Translations under genes and position numbers: made by a program
Shown here: positions 19,473 through 27,963 of the stretch, one piece after another
How the letters are laid out: the number at the start of each line of letters is the position of its first letter
How positions within the stretch are numbered: the stretch's first letter is position 1
Assembly: GCA_040793985.1 (NCBI GenBank)
Contig: JBFNJI010000018.1
Coordinates: forward strand, 124,001 to 188,000
DNA: 64,000 bases
From: Thiodiazotropha sp040793985
GTDB taxonomy: Bacteria; Pseudomonadota; Gammaproteobacteria; Chromatiales; Chromatiaceae
Reading direction: 5' to 3'
The notes under the pieces: generated by a model
Told to the model about the DNA's origin: nothing
The model's database searches: none
Seen by the model: only the letters and a program-made list of their open reading frames with translations

Positions 19473-21512
19473 CTAGGAAGGCAAGCGGAATCCGGCAACG
19501 GATTTCTGTAGCTGATCTGAGAGATCCGCCAACATACCGATGGAGTTCGCCGTCTGATGTGTGCCCTCCGACGTCTGATTGGTGATCTCCTGGATGACAC
19601 TCATGGTATCTTTCACCGTCACAGACTGATCAGACTGATCCTGTGCCGAGGAAGCAATCTTGCCGGTCAGGTCGGCGATGTATTGGGATACGCTCTCGAT
19701 CTCTTTCAAGGCTTCACCGGCGTTCTCCGCCAGGGTTGCCCCCTTGACCACACCTGAAGTGCTCGCTTCCATCGAGGTCACCGCCTCGTTGGTATCGGCC
19801 TGGATGGTCTTAACAAGCGCCTCGATCTGCTTGGTGGCGTTGATGGAACGTTCAGCAAGACGCTGTACCTCGTCAGCAACCACAGCGAAGCCGCGTCCTG
19901 CCTCACCGGCCATGGCCGCCTGCATGGCGGCGTTCAAGGCCAGGATATTGGTCTGGTCCGCGATGTCGTCAATCAGCTCCACGATGTCACCGATCTCCTG
20001 GGAGCTTTCACCAAGGCGCTTGATACGTTTCGAGGTCTCCTGGATCTGCTCACGTATGTTGTCCATACCCGTGATCGTGCTACGCACGGTCTCGGCGCCG
20101 GTGCTGGCGATCTCCACTGAGCGTTTCGCAACCTCCGCAGATTCGGTGGCGTCATTGGACATCTGATCGATGGCCTGGGTCATGGTCTTGATCGACTCAT
20201 TGGCCTGAGTGATCTGTTCAGCCTGATGTTCACTGGCTTCGGCAAGGTGCATGGCCGTGGCGCGACTCTCCTGGGTCGCCCCGGAGACCTGCTCGGAAGT
20301 CGTATTGATGGTGGTTACCAGCTCACGCAGCGCTTCGATGGCATAGTTGATGGAGTCGGCGATCGCACCGGTGATATCCTCTGTAACACTTGCGGTTACC
20401 GTCAGGTCGCCATCCGCAAGATCGCCCATTTCGTCGAGGAGCTGGAGGATGGCTTTCTGGTTCGCCTCGTTCTGTTTCTTGCTTGCCTGCTCCCGACGCT
20501 GTGCGTCAAGAATCAACTGCACACCCAACAACACCAGAAAGATCACTGCTACAAGACCGAACACAGCGATCATGACCGGACCGGCCTTCAACCCGAGAAT
20601 GGCAAAACGACCCGGCGATTCACCATAGGCGGCAATCAGCTCTTCTGCCGCGGTACTGACACTATCCGATGAGGTATTGACCACGGAAGCCGCTTCAAGA
20701 GCCGGCAAAACATCGGGGATATTTTCGATGATCTCGGTCGCATTATCGTTAATGGTCGCAAACAGGGTCGATACGTCGGCCAATCTCTGTTTCGCGATCT
20801 TGTCGGTTACCTGGGCAATACCCAGCTCCCTGTCGCCCTTGATCAATCCTTCCAGGATCCGTCCGAAGTAGTCAGCGTCGCGGCTGAACTGATCGATGGC
20901 CGCAGCGGTCTCCTGGCCACCTTCGAGGACCAGGTTGACGTTCGAATTGATACGCTGTATCAACATCTCCTGCTCAGTGGCGATATAGATCAGGCGCCTT
21001 GGTGCGTTACTGTTAATCAAAACTTCCGCTAACTCTTCCGATAGCTCCTGCAGCTGTGGGACGAACTCGGAAATCACCGCAGAAAACTCATCGATGGCCA
21101 AAATATTCTCCTGGGCCTTCAAGATTTCATCGATGTTGCCCTGAAGTTCCAGCCATTTGTTTTCTAGGTTTCTTACCGCCGGCATGACCTCTAAGGGCGA
21201 GCCCGGAAGGCCCTCGCTCTTTGATCCGTTCTTCAACTCCCACATGATGTTATCGAAGCGATCGCGGCTCTGCTTCAACGGCGTGAAGGATTGGAGCTGA
21301 CCACGTGCGGCGGAAATCGCATACTTTGCGATTCGCTGGGCCAATACCTGCTGCTCGGCGGCACGAATCAGATATTGCTCGTCATAGGACTCACGCTGGG
21401 TGGTATGCAAGAAGGTTATCAGTGCAAGGATAAGACTCACCAAAACCAATATGGCGAAAATGGTGATGACCTTGTTGGAGGGCAACGTACTACCCACGCG
21501 TCTACCTTTCAT
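19473..21512 (-). CDS. pilJ: PilJ-type methyl-accepting chemotaxis transducer
   Basis: A 679-residue receptor with a first transmembrane helix at residues ~14-34 (VITIFAILVLVSLILALITF), a ~280-residue periplasmic helical sensor, a second helix at ~310-335 (VMIAVFGLVAVIFLVLLGVQ), a HAMP-like segment, and a long cytoplasmic coiled coil. The tip is DDIADQTNILALNAAMQAAM followed by AGEAGRGFAVVADEVQRLAE. PilJ receptors detect type IV pilus or surface signals and feed ChpA through PilI. It sits 84 bases upstream of chpA and downstream of pilI in the expected order. Confidence 0.94.
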   Translation of the reverse strand: MKGRRVGSTLPSNKVITIFAILVLVSLILALITFLHTTQRESYDEQYLIRAAEQQVLAQRIAKYAISAARGQLQSFTPLKQSRDRFDNIMWELKNGSKSEGLPGSPLEVMPAVRNLENKWLELQGNIDEILKAQENILAIDEFSAVISEFVPQLQELSEELAEVLINSNAPRRLIYIATEQEMLIQRINSNVNLVLEGGQETAAAIDQFSRDADYFGRILEGLIKGDRELGIAQVTDKIAKQRLADVSTLFATINDNATEIIENIPDVLPALEAASVVNTSSDSVSTAAEELIAAYGESPGRFAILGLKAGPVMIAVFGLVAVIFLVLLGVQLILDAQRREQASKKQNEANQKAILQLLDEMGDLADGDLTVTASVTEDITGAIADSINYAIEALRELVTTINTTSEQVSGATQESRATAMHLAEASEHQAEQITQANESIKTMTQAIDQMSNDATESAEVAKRSVEIASTGAETVRSTITGMDNIREQIQETSKRIKRLGESSQEIGDIVELIDDIADQTNILALNAAMQAAMAGEAGRGFAVVADEVQRLAERSINATKQIEALVKTIQADTNEAVTSMEASTSGVVKGATLAENAGEALKEIESVSQYIADLTGKIASSAQDQSDQSVTVKDTMSVIQEITNQTSEGTHQTANSIGMLADLSDQLQKSVAGFRLPS

Positions 21513-21565
21513 TTAAATTCTCCCGAAAGCTTATGCCCATGTCCTTACCGGTGTTCCTCATTGCA

Positions 21566-22135
21566 TCAGGTCGCGGCAATTTGAAAGTTCGAATCTTCCG
21601 CCAGCGCGGAGAGACTGAATACCGGCCAAGTCATGCCATCCTGATCAAATTCGAATTGAACATATTTAGAAAACTTCTCGTTAACGGTTTGCGTCCTTCT
21701 CGCGGTCTCCCTGGCAAAGTGACGCATACCCACCATCTCCCCCACCAAAACGCCGGTCAGCCCGCTTCCCAGGGTGAACACGAGTACCCGGCTACGTCTC
21801 CCGCGGCGGGTTTTTCTGCCGATCAGATAGAGCTGCAGGTCGATCACGGGTATCAAGGTACCACGCACGTTTGCCACGCCCATCATCCATGGCTTGGAAC
21901 CGGGTACTGGGGTCAGGGAAGTGGGGTGATTGAGGATCTCCTTGACGCCACTCAAGGGTGCGACGAAACGATTCTCGCCCACGTAGAACATCACACCTTC
22001 CCAGTAACTCTGGATTAGCTTTCGCTGCGGTAATCCGTGGGCACTCTCGCGGCAGCGCTGCTCCAACTCTGCCATCAGATCAACCACCGCCTGCGGTGTA
22101 TCCAGTAGAGCAGGTGCGAGGGTCATATCAGGCAT
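21566..22135 (-). CDS. pilI: PilI, CheW-like coupling protein
   Basis: This 189-residue CheW family protein links PilJ to ChpA. Visible features are YVGENRFVAPLSGVKEIL, PWMMGVANVRGTLIPVIDLQ and LVGEMVGMRHF, all in the expected CheW order, preceded by the ~40-residue N-terminal extension usual in PilI. Its ATG overlaps the pilH stop by eight bases (ATGCCTGA). It belongs to the minus-strand pilG-pilH-pilI-pilJ-chpA operon. Confidence 0.92.
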   Translation of the reverse strand: MPDMTLAPALLDTPQAVVDLMAELEQRCRESAHGLPQRKLIQSYWEGVMFYVGENRFVAPLSGVKEILNHPTSLTPVPGSKPWMMGVANVRGTLIPVIDLQLYLIGRKTRRGRRSRVLVFTLGSGLTGVLVGEMVGMRHFARETARRTQTVNEKFSKYVQFEFDQDGMTWPVFSLSALAEDSNFQIAAT

Positions 22136-22577
22136 TGATCAACGCCCTGATCTTACTCAGCAACTCAGCTGGAGCCACCGGCTTCACCAAATACTCCGTC
22201 GCCCCCTGGCGCATGCCCCAGTTCTTATCCGTCTGCTGGTCCTTGGTTGTGACCATGATTACCGGGATATTTGCGGTAGACTCATTATTCTTAAGTTGCC
22301 TTGTTGCTTGAAAGCCGTTTAGAACCGGCATCACAACATCCATCAGAATGATGTCGGGTAATTCCTGCTTGGCAATGTCGACACCTTCTTGACCGTCCTT
22401 TGCTGCCAGTATCTGATATCCTTGTTTTTCAAGAATTTTCTTAAAAATATGGACCTCGGTGGGCGAATCGTCGACCACCAGAATCTTTGCTTTGGTCTTG
22501 CTCGACACCGGCACTTCAACTTCGTCAGATTGTTCGCTGCCCTTGCGAAATATATTTCTAATCATCGACTTTCTCAC
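22128..22577 (-). CDS. pilH: PilH, single-domain response regulator
   Basis: A CheY-like receiver (149 residues from the first ATG, 145 from a second in-frame ATG at 22565). The acid pair is KILVVDDSPTE, the phospho-acceptor is in DIILMDVVMPVLNGFQ, the switch threonine is in PVIMVTTKDQ and the lysine in YLVKPVAPAEL. The ~25-residue N-terminal stretch before the receiver is longer than in P. aeruginosa PilH. In that species PilH promotes pilus retraction or dampens PilG signalling. Confidence 0.92.
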   Translation of the reverse strand: MRKSMIRNIFRKGSEQSDEVEVPVSSKTKAKILVVDDSPTEVHIFKKILEKQGYQILAAKDGQEGVDIAKQELPDIILMDVVMPVLNGFQATRQLKNNESTANIPVIMVTTKDQQTDKNWGMRQGATEYLVKPVAPAELLSKIRALINA

Positions 22578-22627
22578 ATCCGGTGGTTTTTTGCCTTATC
22601 GGCTAATGTCTGAATGTCTTTAAAACA

Positions 22628-23032
22628 TCATGCTGCATGGTTGACATAACGTTTGATTGCTCCAAGCAGTTCATCCTTGGTAAAAGGTTTGGTCAGATAC
22701 TGTTCCGAGCCCACGATGCGTCCACGTGCCCTGTCGAACAGGCCATCCTTGCTCGAGAGCATGATTACAGGGATATTTTTAAAAACATCGTTGTGTTTGA
22801 TAAGGGCACAGGTCTGGTATCCATCGAGCCGCGGCATCATGATATCGACAAAAATCACATCCGGATGGTGATCGGCGATCATCGCCAATGCTTCAAAGCC
22901 GTCTGTTGCTGTTGTGACCTCACAACCTGCTTTTTTCAACAGACTCTCGGCTGTCCTTCGGATTGTTTTACTGTCATCGATGACCATGACCTTAACACCA
23001 GAGATGTCCATTTCATTATCATCACCGCTCAC
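22628..23032 (-). CDS. pilG: PilG, single-domain response regulator
   Basis: This 134-residue CheY-like receiver is very close to PilG of Pseudomonas: VKVMVIDDSKTIRRTAESLL, DVIFVDIMMPRLDGYQTCAL, PVIMLSSKDGLFDRARGR and YLTKPFTKDELL. PilG is the output regulator of ChpA; it promotes pilus extension and cAMP signalling in P. aeruginosa. It is the first gene of the chp operon. A 91-base gap separates it from the rhodanese gene upstream on the same strand. Confidence 0.95.
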   Translation of the reverse strand: MSGDDNEMDISGVKVMVIDDSKTIRRTAESLLKKAGCEVTTATDGFEALAMIADHHPDVIFVDIMMPRLDGYQTCALIKHNDVFKNIPVIMLSSKDGLFDRARGRIVGSEQYLTKPFTKDELLGAIKRYVNHAA

Positions 23033-23123
23033 ATCAAAATCCTCATGTCACGGAATTGGTTGAATAATCTGTGTTGCTCTATGCATTGTCGCGCCTGCAA
23101 CATGGAACAGGACGGGCTGTACA

Positions 23124-23846
23124 TCACTCGCCTGGCACCACTGTTGTCAGTCCCCACAGTTGCCACATCTGCATCCCACCCCTGTAGTAGTAAATCTTGT
23201 CTGCCGGAAAACCCACACCCAAGAGTCCCTTGATCGCCCTGGGCGACTGCCCACATTCAGGGCCGTTACACCAGAGAACGAGCTCCTTGGCATTGGTGAA
23301 ATCCCATTTCTCTGTCTTGTCCTCACTGCCCAGGATACCCATCTGCTCGAGTTTTCTCGAGATGGCTCCCACTTCTCCCCTGGGTTTACCGCCAAAGCGT
23401 TTCAACACGGCATCATTCTCCGCCGTCCCAGCCTTGCTGAGTACGGTAAACGGGATATTTATTGATCCGGGTATTGTACCGCGCTGGTGCCACTCTTCAG
23501 TGCGGGCGTCGATCAAAAAGCCCTTGTTGTCGCGCAACTTCGTCTCCATGAACTCGAACAGTTCAACCTCACCGATTGTAGCCACGTTCGGATCCACCTG
23601 CATAGGCTGCAGGCAGAACGGCGGACACTTGCGGGCGGTCTTTGCATAGTAGCCTTTCAAGACATAATCCGGATCCTGCACCCGCTGCACCTTGACCGAC
23701 CGTCCTTCATGGATAACATGGAGATAGGGTTTGTCGCCCGCGAGTTTGACCTTCATCTCCTCGCCGACCTGCAGTTCATCCGCGAAAATCTGTAGTGAAA
23801 AGAGACCGCCCAGGAGCGCCATTAATCCAAGATAGAACCCATTCAT
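23124..23846 (-). CDS. Secreted rhodanese-domain protein
   Basis: A 240-residue protein with an N-terminal signal peptide (MNGFYLGLMALLGGLFSLQI, then FADE) and a C-terminal rhodanese domain. The domain has LIDARTEEWHQRGTIPGSIN and the catalytic loop LWCNGPECGQSPRAI, with Cys as the sulfur-carrying residue. The middle contains a KCPPFCLQPMQV motif, a CxxxC pair seen in a subgroup of periplasmic rhodaneses. I chose ATG 23846 because the signal peptide starts there; the frame remains open upstream without conserved sequence. It precedes pilG on the minus strand, a position not occupied in P. aeruginosa. Role in sulfane-sulfur transfer is inferred from the family. Confidence 0.85.
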   Translation of the reverse strand: MNGFYLGLMALLGGLFSLQIFADELQVGEEMKVKLAGDKPYLHVIHEGRSVKVQRVQDPDYVLKGYYAKTARKCPPFCLQPMQVDPNVATIGEVELFEFMETKLRDNKGFLIDARTEEWHQRGTIPGSINIPFTVLSKAGTAENDAVLKRFGGKPRGEVGAISRKLEQMGILGSEDKTEKWDFTNAKELVLWCNGPECGQSPRAIKGLLGVGFPADKIYYYRGGMQMWQLWGLTTVVPGE

Positions 23847-23924
23847 TAATTCATACCCTTCCCGATTCAGCCTGACTGCGTCTTGATGAAATGAACAACC
23901 AAACCATCCAATTCCCCATGACAC

Positions 23925-24305
23925 CTATTGGTTGAGAAAACGATCCATGATCTTTTTACGAATCTCATCGATCGATGCTCCACCCTTATACTCCTCGAAG
24001 ACCTCTTCACGAGAACGCCGCGGTAGTTTTTTGTAGAAAGTAAAACTTCCCATGTAGCGAGCCCTGAGATCCTCTTCAAAAGCCTGCAGATTCGGCCCGC
24101 CGCTCTCCCCGTCCTCGACGCTCTCACTGTTTGAGGTAGTCTCGGCCGGTTCCACCTTCTCGGCCTCCGATGAGATCGCTGATAGGTAAGGGTCCTCTTC
24201 AGCACCAACATAGTGTGGAGACAAGAACATAATAAAGAGTACAAATACCTTGTATTTCAGCAAGATACGGACTGCACAGGTAGCATGGGCATACCGTGTC
24301 GCCAT
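23925..24305 (-). CDS. Small secreted protein of unknown function
   Basis: A 126-residue protein with a likely signal peptide (hydrophobic VFVLFIMFLSPHYVGA, cleavage before EEDPY). An acidic Glu/Ser-rich stretch (~40-70) and a C-terminal helical region with FEEDLRARYMGSFTFYKKL and EVFEEYKGGASIDEIRKKIM follow. I do not recognise a family. Its stop lies 78 bases before the rhodanese start on the same strand, so the two are probably one unit. It faces gshB divergently across 275 bases. Confidence 0.65.
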   Translation of the reverse strand: MATRYAHATCAVRILLKYKVFVLFIMFLSPHYVGAEEDPYLSAISSEAEKVEPAETTSNSESVEDGESGGPNLQAFEEDLRARYMGSFTFYKKLPRRSREEVFEEYKGGASIDEIRKKIMDRFLNQ

Positions 24306-24580
24306 AGCAACACCCCTAATCGTGTCTAAAAGTAAGATCCTAGACTGCCGTCTCTAGCAAACGGTGGCGTGTCTTCTGCGGACCCAATACACCTGATCAG
24401 TTCCATTAACCTCATTCAACACCACCAAAATAGCAAGACAGCTTGTCAGCATCAAGAATATACTTCCCAATTCATAAACTTAAAGCTTGTGTTGGGATTT
24501 TTTACTACCATACGTAAGTCGCTATATCGGCAATAATTTGAAAAACTTAACACTCTTTTTTTAGCCCAAGATATGCATAC
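24306..24580. other. Divergent promoter region between the secreted-protein unit and gshB
   Basis: The 275-base AT-rich gap lies between two divergently transcribed units and must hold promoters for both. A TTTACT / TATATC pair about 16 bases apart near 24500-24525 is the best plus-strand candidate, but weak. No structured RNA or repeat was seen. Confidence 0.3.
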
Positions 24581-25534
24581 ATGACTATTCAGCTCGGCGT
24601 TGTAATGGACCCAATAGGATCCATAAAAATCCACAAAGACAGCACCTTTGCCATGCTGCTGGCCGCCCAGGCAAGAGACTGGCGGATCCACTATATGGAA
24701 CAGCAGGACCTATCGCTGCAGCAGGGGACCTGCTGGGGAAGAACCCGGGAACTGCGGGTCTGGGACGAAAAATCGAAGTGGTTCGAATTTGGCGATGAAC
24801 ACCATATGCCGCTGCATCAGCTGGATAGCGTACTGATGCGTAAGGACCCCCCCTTCGACATGGAATATATCTACTCCACCTACCTTCTGGAGCAGGCTGA
24901 AACAGCGGGTTGCCTCGTGGTCAATCGTCCCAACAGCCTGCGTGATGCCAATGAAAAACTCTTCACTGGCCTTTTCCCCCAGTGCACGCCACCCACACTG
25001 GTAACCCGGAATGGTGAAGAGATCCGTGCATTTCATCGCCAGTACGGGGATATAATAGTCAAACCCCTGGACGGCATGGGGGGGGAATCCGTGTTTCGAA
25101 TAGCAGCAAACGACCCCAATCTTGGTGTCATCATCGAAACATTGACACGCCATGGTAACCGTTACGCCATGGCGCAGCGGTTCATCCCTGAGATTTCAGA
25201 GGGTGACAAGCGTATACTGATGATTGATGGCAGACCCGTGCCTTACGCCCTTGCCAGAATTCCGACGCAAGGTGAAACAAGGGGTAATCTGGCGGTGGGC
25301 GGCAGAGGCGAGGGCGTGCCTCTCAGTGAACGCGACCGCTGGATTGCTGACGAAGTCGGCCCGACACTCAGATCCAGAGGCATCCTGTTTGCCGGGCTTG
25401 ACGTGATCGGTGACTACCTGACCGAAATCAATGTCACCAGTCCTACCTGTATCAGAGAGCTTGACGCTTTGTACGGACTCGAAATTGCGAGCGATTTAAT
25501 GGATGTGATCAGCGCCAAGCTTAAGGCCCGTTGA
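24581..25534 (+). CDS. gshB: Glutathione synthetase
   Basis: GshB (317 residues, usual length) ligates glycine to gamma-glutamylcysteine with ATP. It shows the N-terminal LGVVMDPIGSIKIHKDST motif, DPPFDMEYIYSTYLLE, VNRPNSLRDANEKL, the ATP-grasp glycine-rich IIVKPLDGMGGESVFR, and C-terminal EINVTSPTCIRELD. Its neighbour order gshB-tonB-yqgE-ruvX-pyrR-pyrB-pyrC' is the same as in P. aeruginosa, also divergent from the pil-chp genes. Glutathione also serves as a sulfane-sulfur carrier in many sulfur oxidisers. Confidence 0.97.
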   Translation: MTIQLGVVMDPIGSIKIHKDSTFAMLLAAQARDWRIHYMEQQDLSLQQGTCWGRTRELRVWDEKSKWFEFGDEHHMPLHQLDSVLMRKDPPFDMEYIYSTYLLEQAETAGCLVVNRPNSLRDANEKLFTGLFPQCTPPTLVTRNGEEIRAFHRQYGDIIVKPLDGMGGESVFRIAANDPNLGVIIETLTRHGNRYAMAQRFIPEISEGDKRILMIDGRPVPYALARIPTQGETRGNLAVGGRGEGVPLSERDRWIADEVGPTLRSRGILFAGLDVIGDYLTEINVTSPTCIRELDALYGLEIASDLMDVISAKLKAR

Positions 25535-25537
25535 CGG

Positions 25538-26398
25538 ATGTCAGTCATAGGAAAAGAGACTGATCTCTTGGGAGCAAGCCTCTTCGTTGCGGCTTGTGTC
25601 CACGCTTTCATCATACTGGGCATCACTTTCAAGCCCGCGGACAGGGAGAAACCGGAGTTTCGCCAACAAAGCCTGGAGGTGATGGTACTTCGGCACCCGC
25701 CAGAGGAGACAGAGGCGGATGAAAAACCCGATTTTCTCGCTCAATCCACTCAACAGGGAGGCGGTGAAGAGACCAGCCCGAGTAAACCCCAGGTTTCAGA
25801 GGCCCCCGCGCCGCTGCCGCAGCCTTCACCGGTAACAGCGCCTGCACAACCGCAACCTCAACCGCAACCCCAAAAGCCCCAACTCATCGCGCAGCGCTCC
25901 GAACAGCAGGTCGAGTCACCACCGCCCAAGGAGACGCCGCCGCCAAATCCTTCCGCCAAACAGCTGTTAAGCAGTAAACAGCTGGAAATCGCCAGGCTTA
26001 CGGCAGAACTGGAACGGAAAACCCTTGCCTACTCCAAAATGCCCAAGCGCAAGTCGATAAGCGCCAGCACCAAGGAGTACAAATACGCCGCCTACCTGGA
26101 TGCCTGGCGTAGAAAAGTGGAGCGAATAGGCAATCTCAACTACCCAGACCAGGCGAAAAGAAGCAAGCTCTACGGCAACCTGGTGTTGCATGTGGCGGTA
26201 AAGACCGATGGCAGTGTCGAGCGTATCAAGGTCCTCCACTCATCCGGCCACAAAATCCTCGATGATGCCGCCATTCGCATCGTGCGCCTGGCCGCACCCT
26301 TCTCGCCCTTCCCCAATGAAATCAGAAAAGAGACCGATATTCTCGATATTACCCGTACCTGGCAGTTTCTGCGCAGCGGCAGATTCAACTCGCAATAG
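25538..26398 (+). CDS. TonB-family energy transducer
   Basis: This 286-residue protein has an N-terminal membrane helix (GASLFVAACVHAFIILGITF), a Pro/Gln-rich periplasm-spanning region (~60-145, with repeated PQ dipeptides), and a C-terminal TonB domain with YPDQAKRSKLYGNLVLHVAV and SSGHKILDDAAIRIVRLAAP. It fits the TonB3-like protein of the Pseudomonas gshB locus, where it affects twitching. It starts 3 bases after gshB. ExbB/ExbD partners are not in the window. Confidence 0.88.
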   Translation: MSVIGKETDLLGASLFVAACVHAFIILGITFKPADREKPEFRQQSLEVMVLRHPPEETEADEKPDFLAQSTQQGGGEETSPSKPQVSEAPAPLPQPSPVTAPAQPQPQPQPQKPQLIAQRSEQQVESPPPKETPPPNPSAKQLLSSKQLEIARLTAELERKTLAYSKMPKRKSISASTKEYKYAAYLDAWRRKVERIGNLNYPDQAKRSKLYGNLVLHVAVKTDGSVERIKVLHSSGHKILDDAAIRIVRLAAPFSPFPNEIRKETDILDITRTWQFLRSGRFNSQ

Positions 26399-26437
26399 CT
26401 GTTGCAGCCTGACGCCAGCAGTTGGATACTATAGCCC

Positions 26438-27001
26438 ATGCGCCCAGAGACCAACCTAACCAACCATTTCCTCATCGCCATGCCGCGTTTAGAGGATCCC
26501 AATTTTTTCCACACCGTCACCTATATCTGCGAACATACCGTCGACGGTGCCATGGGAATCGTCATCAACCGCCCCATGGATCTGCATCTGGCGGATATAT
26601 TCGAGCAGCTGGAGATCAAGATCAGCGCCACTGAAATTGCCGAACAGCCAGTCTATATAGGCGGCCCGGTACAGAGCGACCGCGGTTTTGTACTCCACGA
26701 CACATCTACAGACTGGGCATCGACACTGAAGATAACCCCGGAGATCAGTGTCACCACCTCACTCGACATCCTCGAGGCCATTGCCGCCGGCAAGGGACCG
26801 GAGCGTGCCCTCGTTGCCCTGGGCTACGCAGGATGGGGTGCAGGTCAACTGGAGAACGAACTCTCTCAGAACGCATGGCTCAGTGGTCCGGCCGAAAGTG
26901 AGATCATCTTTGACAGGGCCAGTGACGAACGCTGGCAGGCAGCTGCCGACCTGCTCGGTATAGACCTGAACCTGCTGAGTGGCGATACTGGCCACGCCTA
27001 G
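26438..27001 (+). CDS. yqgE: YqgE/AlgH family protein (DUF179)
   Basis: 187 residues with the family motifs NHFLIAMPRLEDPNFFHTVT, EHTVDGAMGIVINRPM, YIGGPVQSDRGFVLH and ALGYAGWGAGQLENEL. The biochemical role is unknown; the P. aeruginosa homologue was named AlgH. It is almost always next to ruvX (yqgF), as here, where ruvX begins 13 bases later. Confidence 0.95.
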   Translation: MRPETNLTNHFLIAMPRLEDPNFFHTVTYICEHTVDGAMGIVINRPMDLHLADIFEQLEIKISATEIAEQPVYIGGPVQSDRGFVLHDTSTDWASTLKITPEISVTTSLDILEAIAAGKGPERALVALGYAGWGAGQLENELSQNAWLSGPAESEIIFDRASDERWQAAADLLGIDLNLLSGDTGHA

Positions 27002-27014
27002 TGACTGGCACAGG

Positions 27015-27413
27015 ATGGGCACCCTACTGGGATTCGACTACGGTACCCGTAAAATAGGCGTAGCCGTCGGCCAGACGGTAACCGGTACTGCGACCGCACT
27101 GGAAACCCTGAGCCTGGTCAATCACAAACCTGATTGGAAACGCATACAAGACCTGATCAATGAGTGGAGACCGGAGGCCCTGGTCGTCGGTTTCCCTCTC
27201 GATGTAGATGACAGTGAAACAGATGCAACACAACCTGCATTACGGTTCTCAAGACAGCTTGAGGGACGATTTCAGCTCAAGGTCCATCTCGCTGACGAAC
27301 GCTTCAGCTCCTTCGAAGCCAGGGACAGACTGGGACACAAGGCCAAACGCATGGAAGACTATGACGCCGTAGCAGCCAAACTCATACTGGAAACCTGGTT
27401 AAATGAACAATAG
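27015..27413 (+). CDS. ruvX: Holliday junction resolvase-like protein / pre-16S rRNA nuclease
   Basis: YqgF/RuvX (132 residues) is an RNase H-fold nuclease involved in 16S rRNA 5' end maturation. It has LLGFDYGTRKIGVAVGQTVT with the first catalytic Asp, ALVVGFPLDVDDSE, HLADERFSSFEA and a C-terminal DYDAVAAKLILE with the last Asp. I took the ATG at 27015; a longer start at 26979 would overlap yqgE. It overlaps pyrR by 11 bases. Confidence 0.95.
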   Translation: MGTLLGFDYGTRKIGVAVGQTVTGTATALETLSLVNHKPDWKRIQDLINEWRPEALVVGFPLDVDDSETDATQPALRFSRQLEGRFQLKVHLADERFSSFEARDRLGHKAKRMEDYDAVAAKLILETWLNEQ

Positions 27414-27957
27414 AAAAGCGTTTAAGGATGCCAATGAGGTGGAGTCCCTGGTGGACATCATGGCGGACAAGATTCGAAATCAGCTGAATACAAGGGGAGT
27501 CAAGGAGCCGTTACTGATCGGCATCCGAACCGGCGGCGTCTGGCTGGCTGAAAGCCTGCACAACCGACTCGGCATCGCGGATCCCCTTGGAACCCTCGAT
27601 ATCTCTTTCTACCGGGACGATTTCACGCGTATCGGAATGAATCCGGAGGTCCACCCATCCGACCTCCCAACACCGGTCGATGACCGTCATATCGTTCTGA
27701 TAGACGATGTAGTACAGACCGGAAGGACGATCAGGGCTGCGCTGAATGAGATCTTTGACTATGGGCGCCCGGCATCGATCATGCTGGCCACCCTGGTCGA
27801 TCGCAGCGGCAGGGAGTTGCCGATCAAACCGGATGTGGCGGGACTGCATCCACAGCTGGCGCAGGATCAGCACATCACCCTGATCGGGCCCGAGCCCCTC
27901 GAATTGGTGATCGGCACCAAAACCAATCGTAGTTCACGCAGCGATGAACAAGGGTAG
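27403..27957 (+). CDS. pyrR: Bifunctional pyr regulator / uracil phosphoribosyltransferase family protein
   Basis: PyrR (184 residues) belongs to the PRPP-binding phosphoribosyltransferases. The PRPP loop is VLIDDVVQTGRTIRAALNEI, preceded by LLIGIRTGGVWLAESL and GTLDISFYRDDF. In Bacillus PyrR controls pyr attenuation; in Pseudomonas it sits before pyrB with a less certain regulatory role. Here too pyrB follows 6 bases later. No PyrR-binding attenuator is obvious in the compact junctions. Confidence 0.94.
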   Translation: MNNRKAFKDANEVESLVDIMADKIRNQLNTRGVKEPLLIGIRTGGVWLAESLHNRLGIADPLGTLDISFYRDDFTRIGMNPEVHPSDLPTPVDDRHIVLIDDVVQTGRTIRAALNEIFDYGRPASIMLATLVDRSGRELPIKPDVAGLHPQLAQDQHITLIGPEPLELVIGTKTNRSSRSDEQG

Positions 27958-27963
27958 CGTGGC

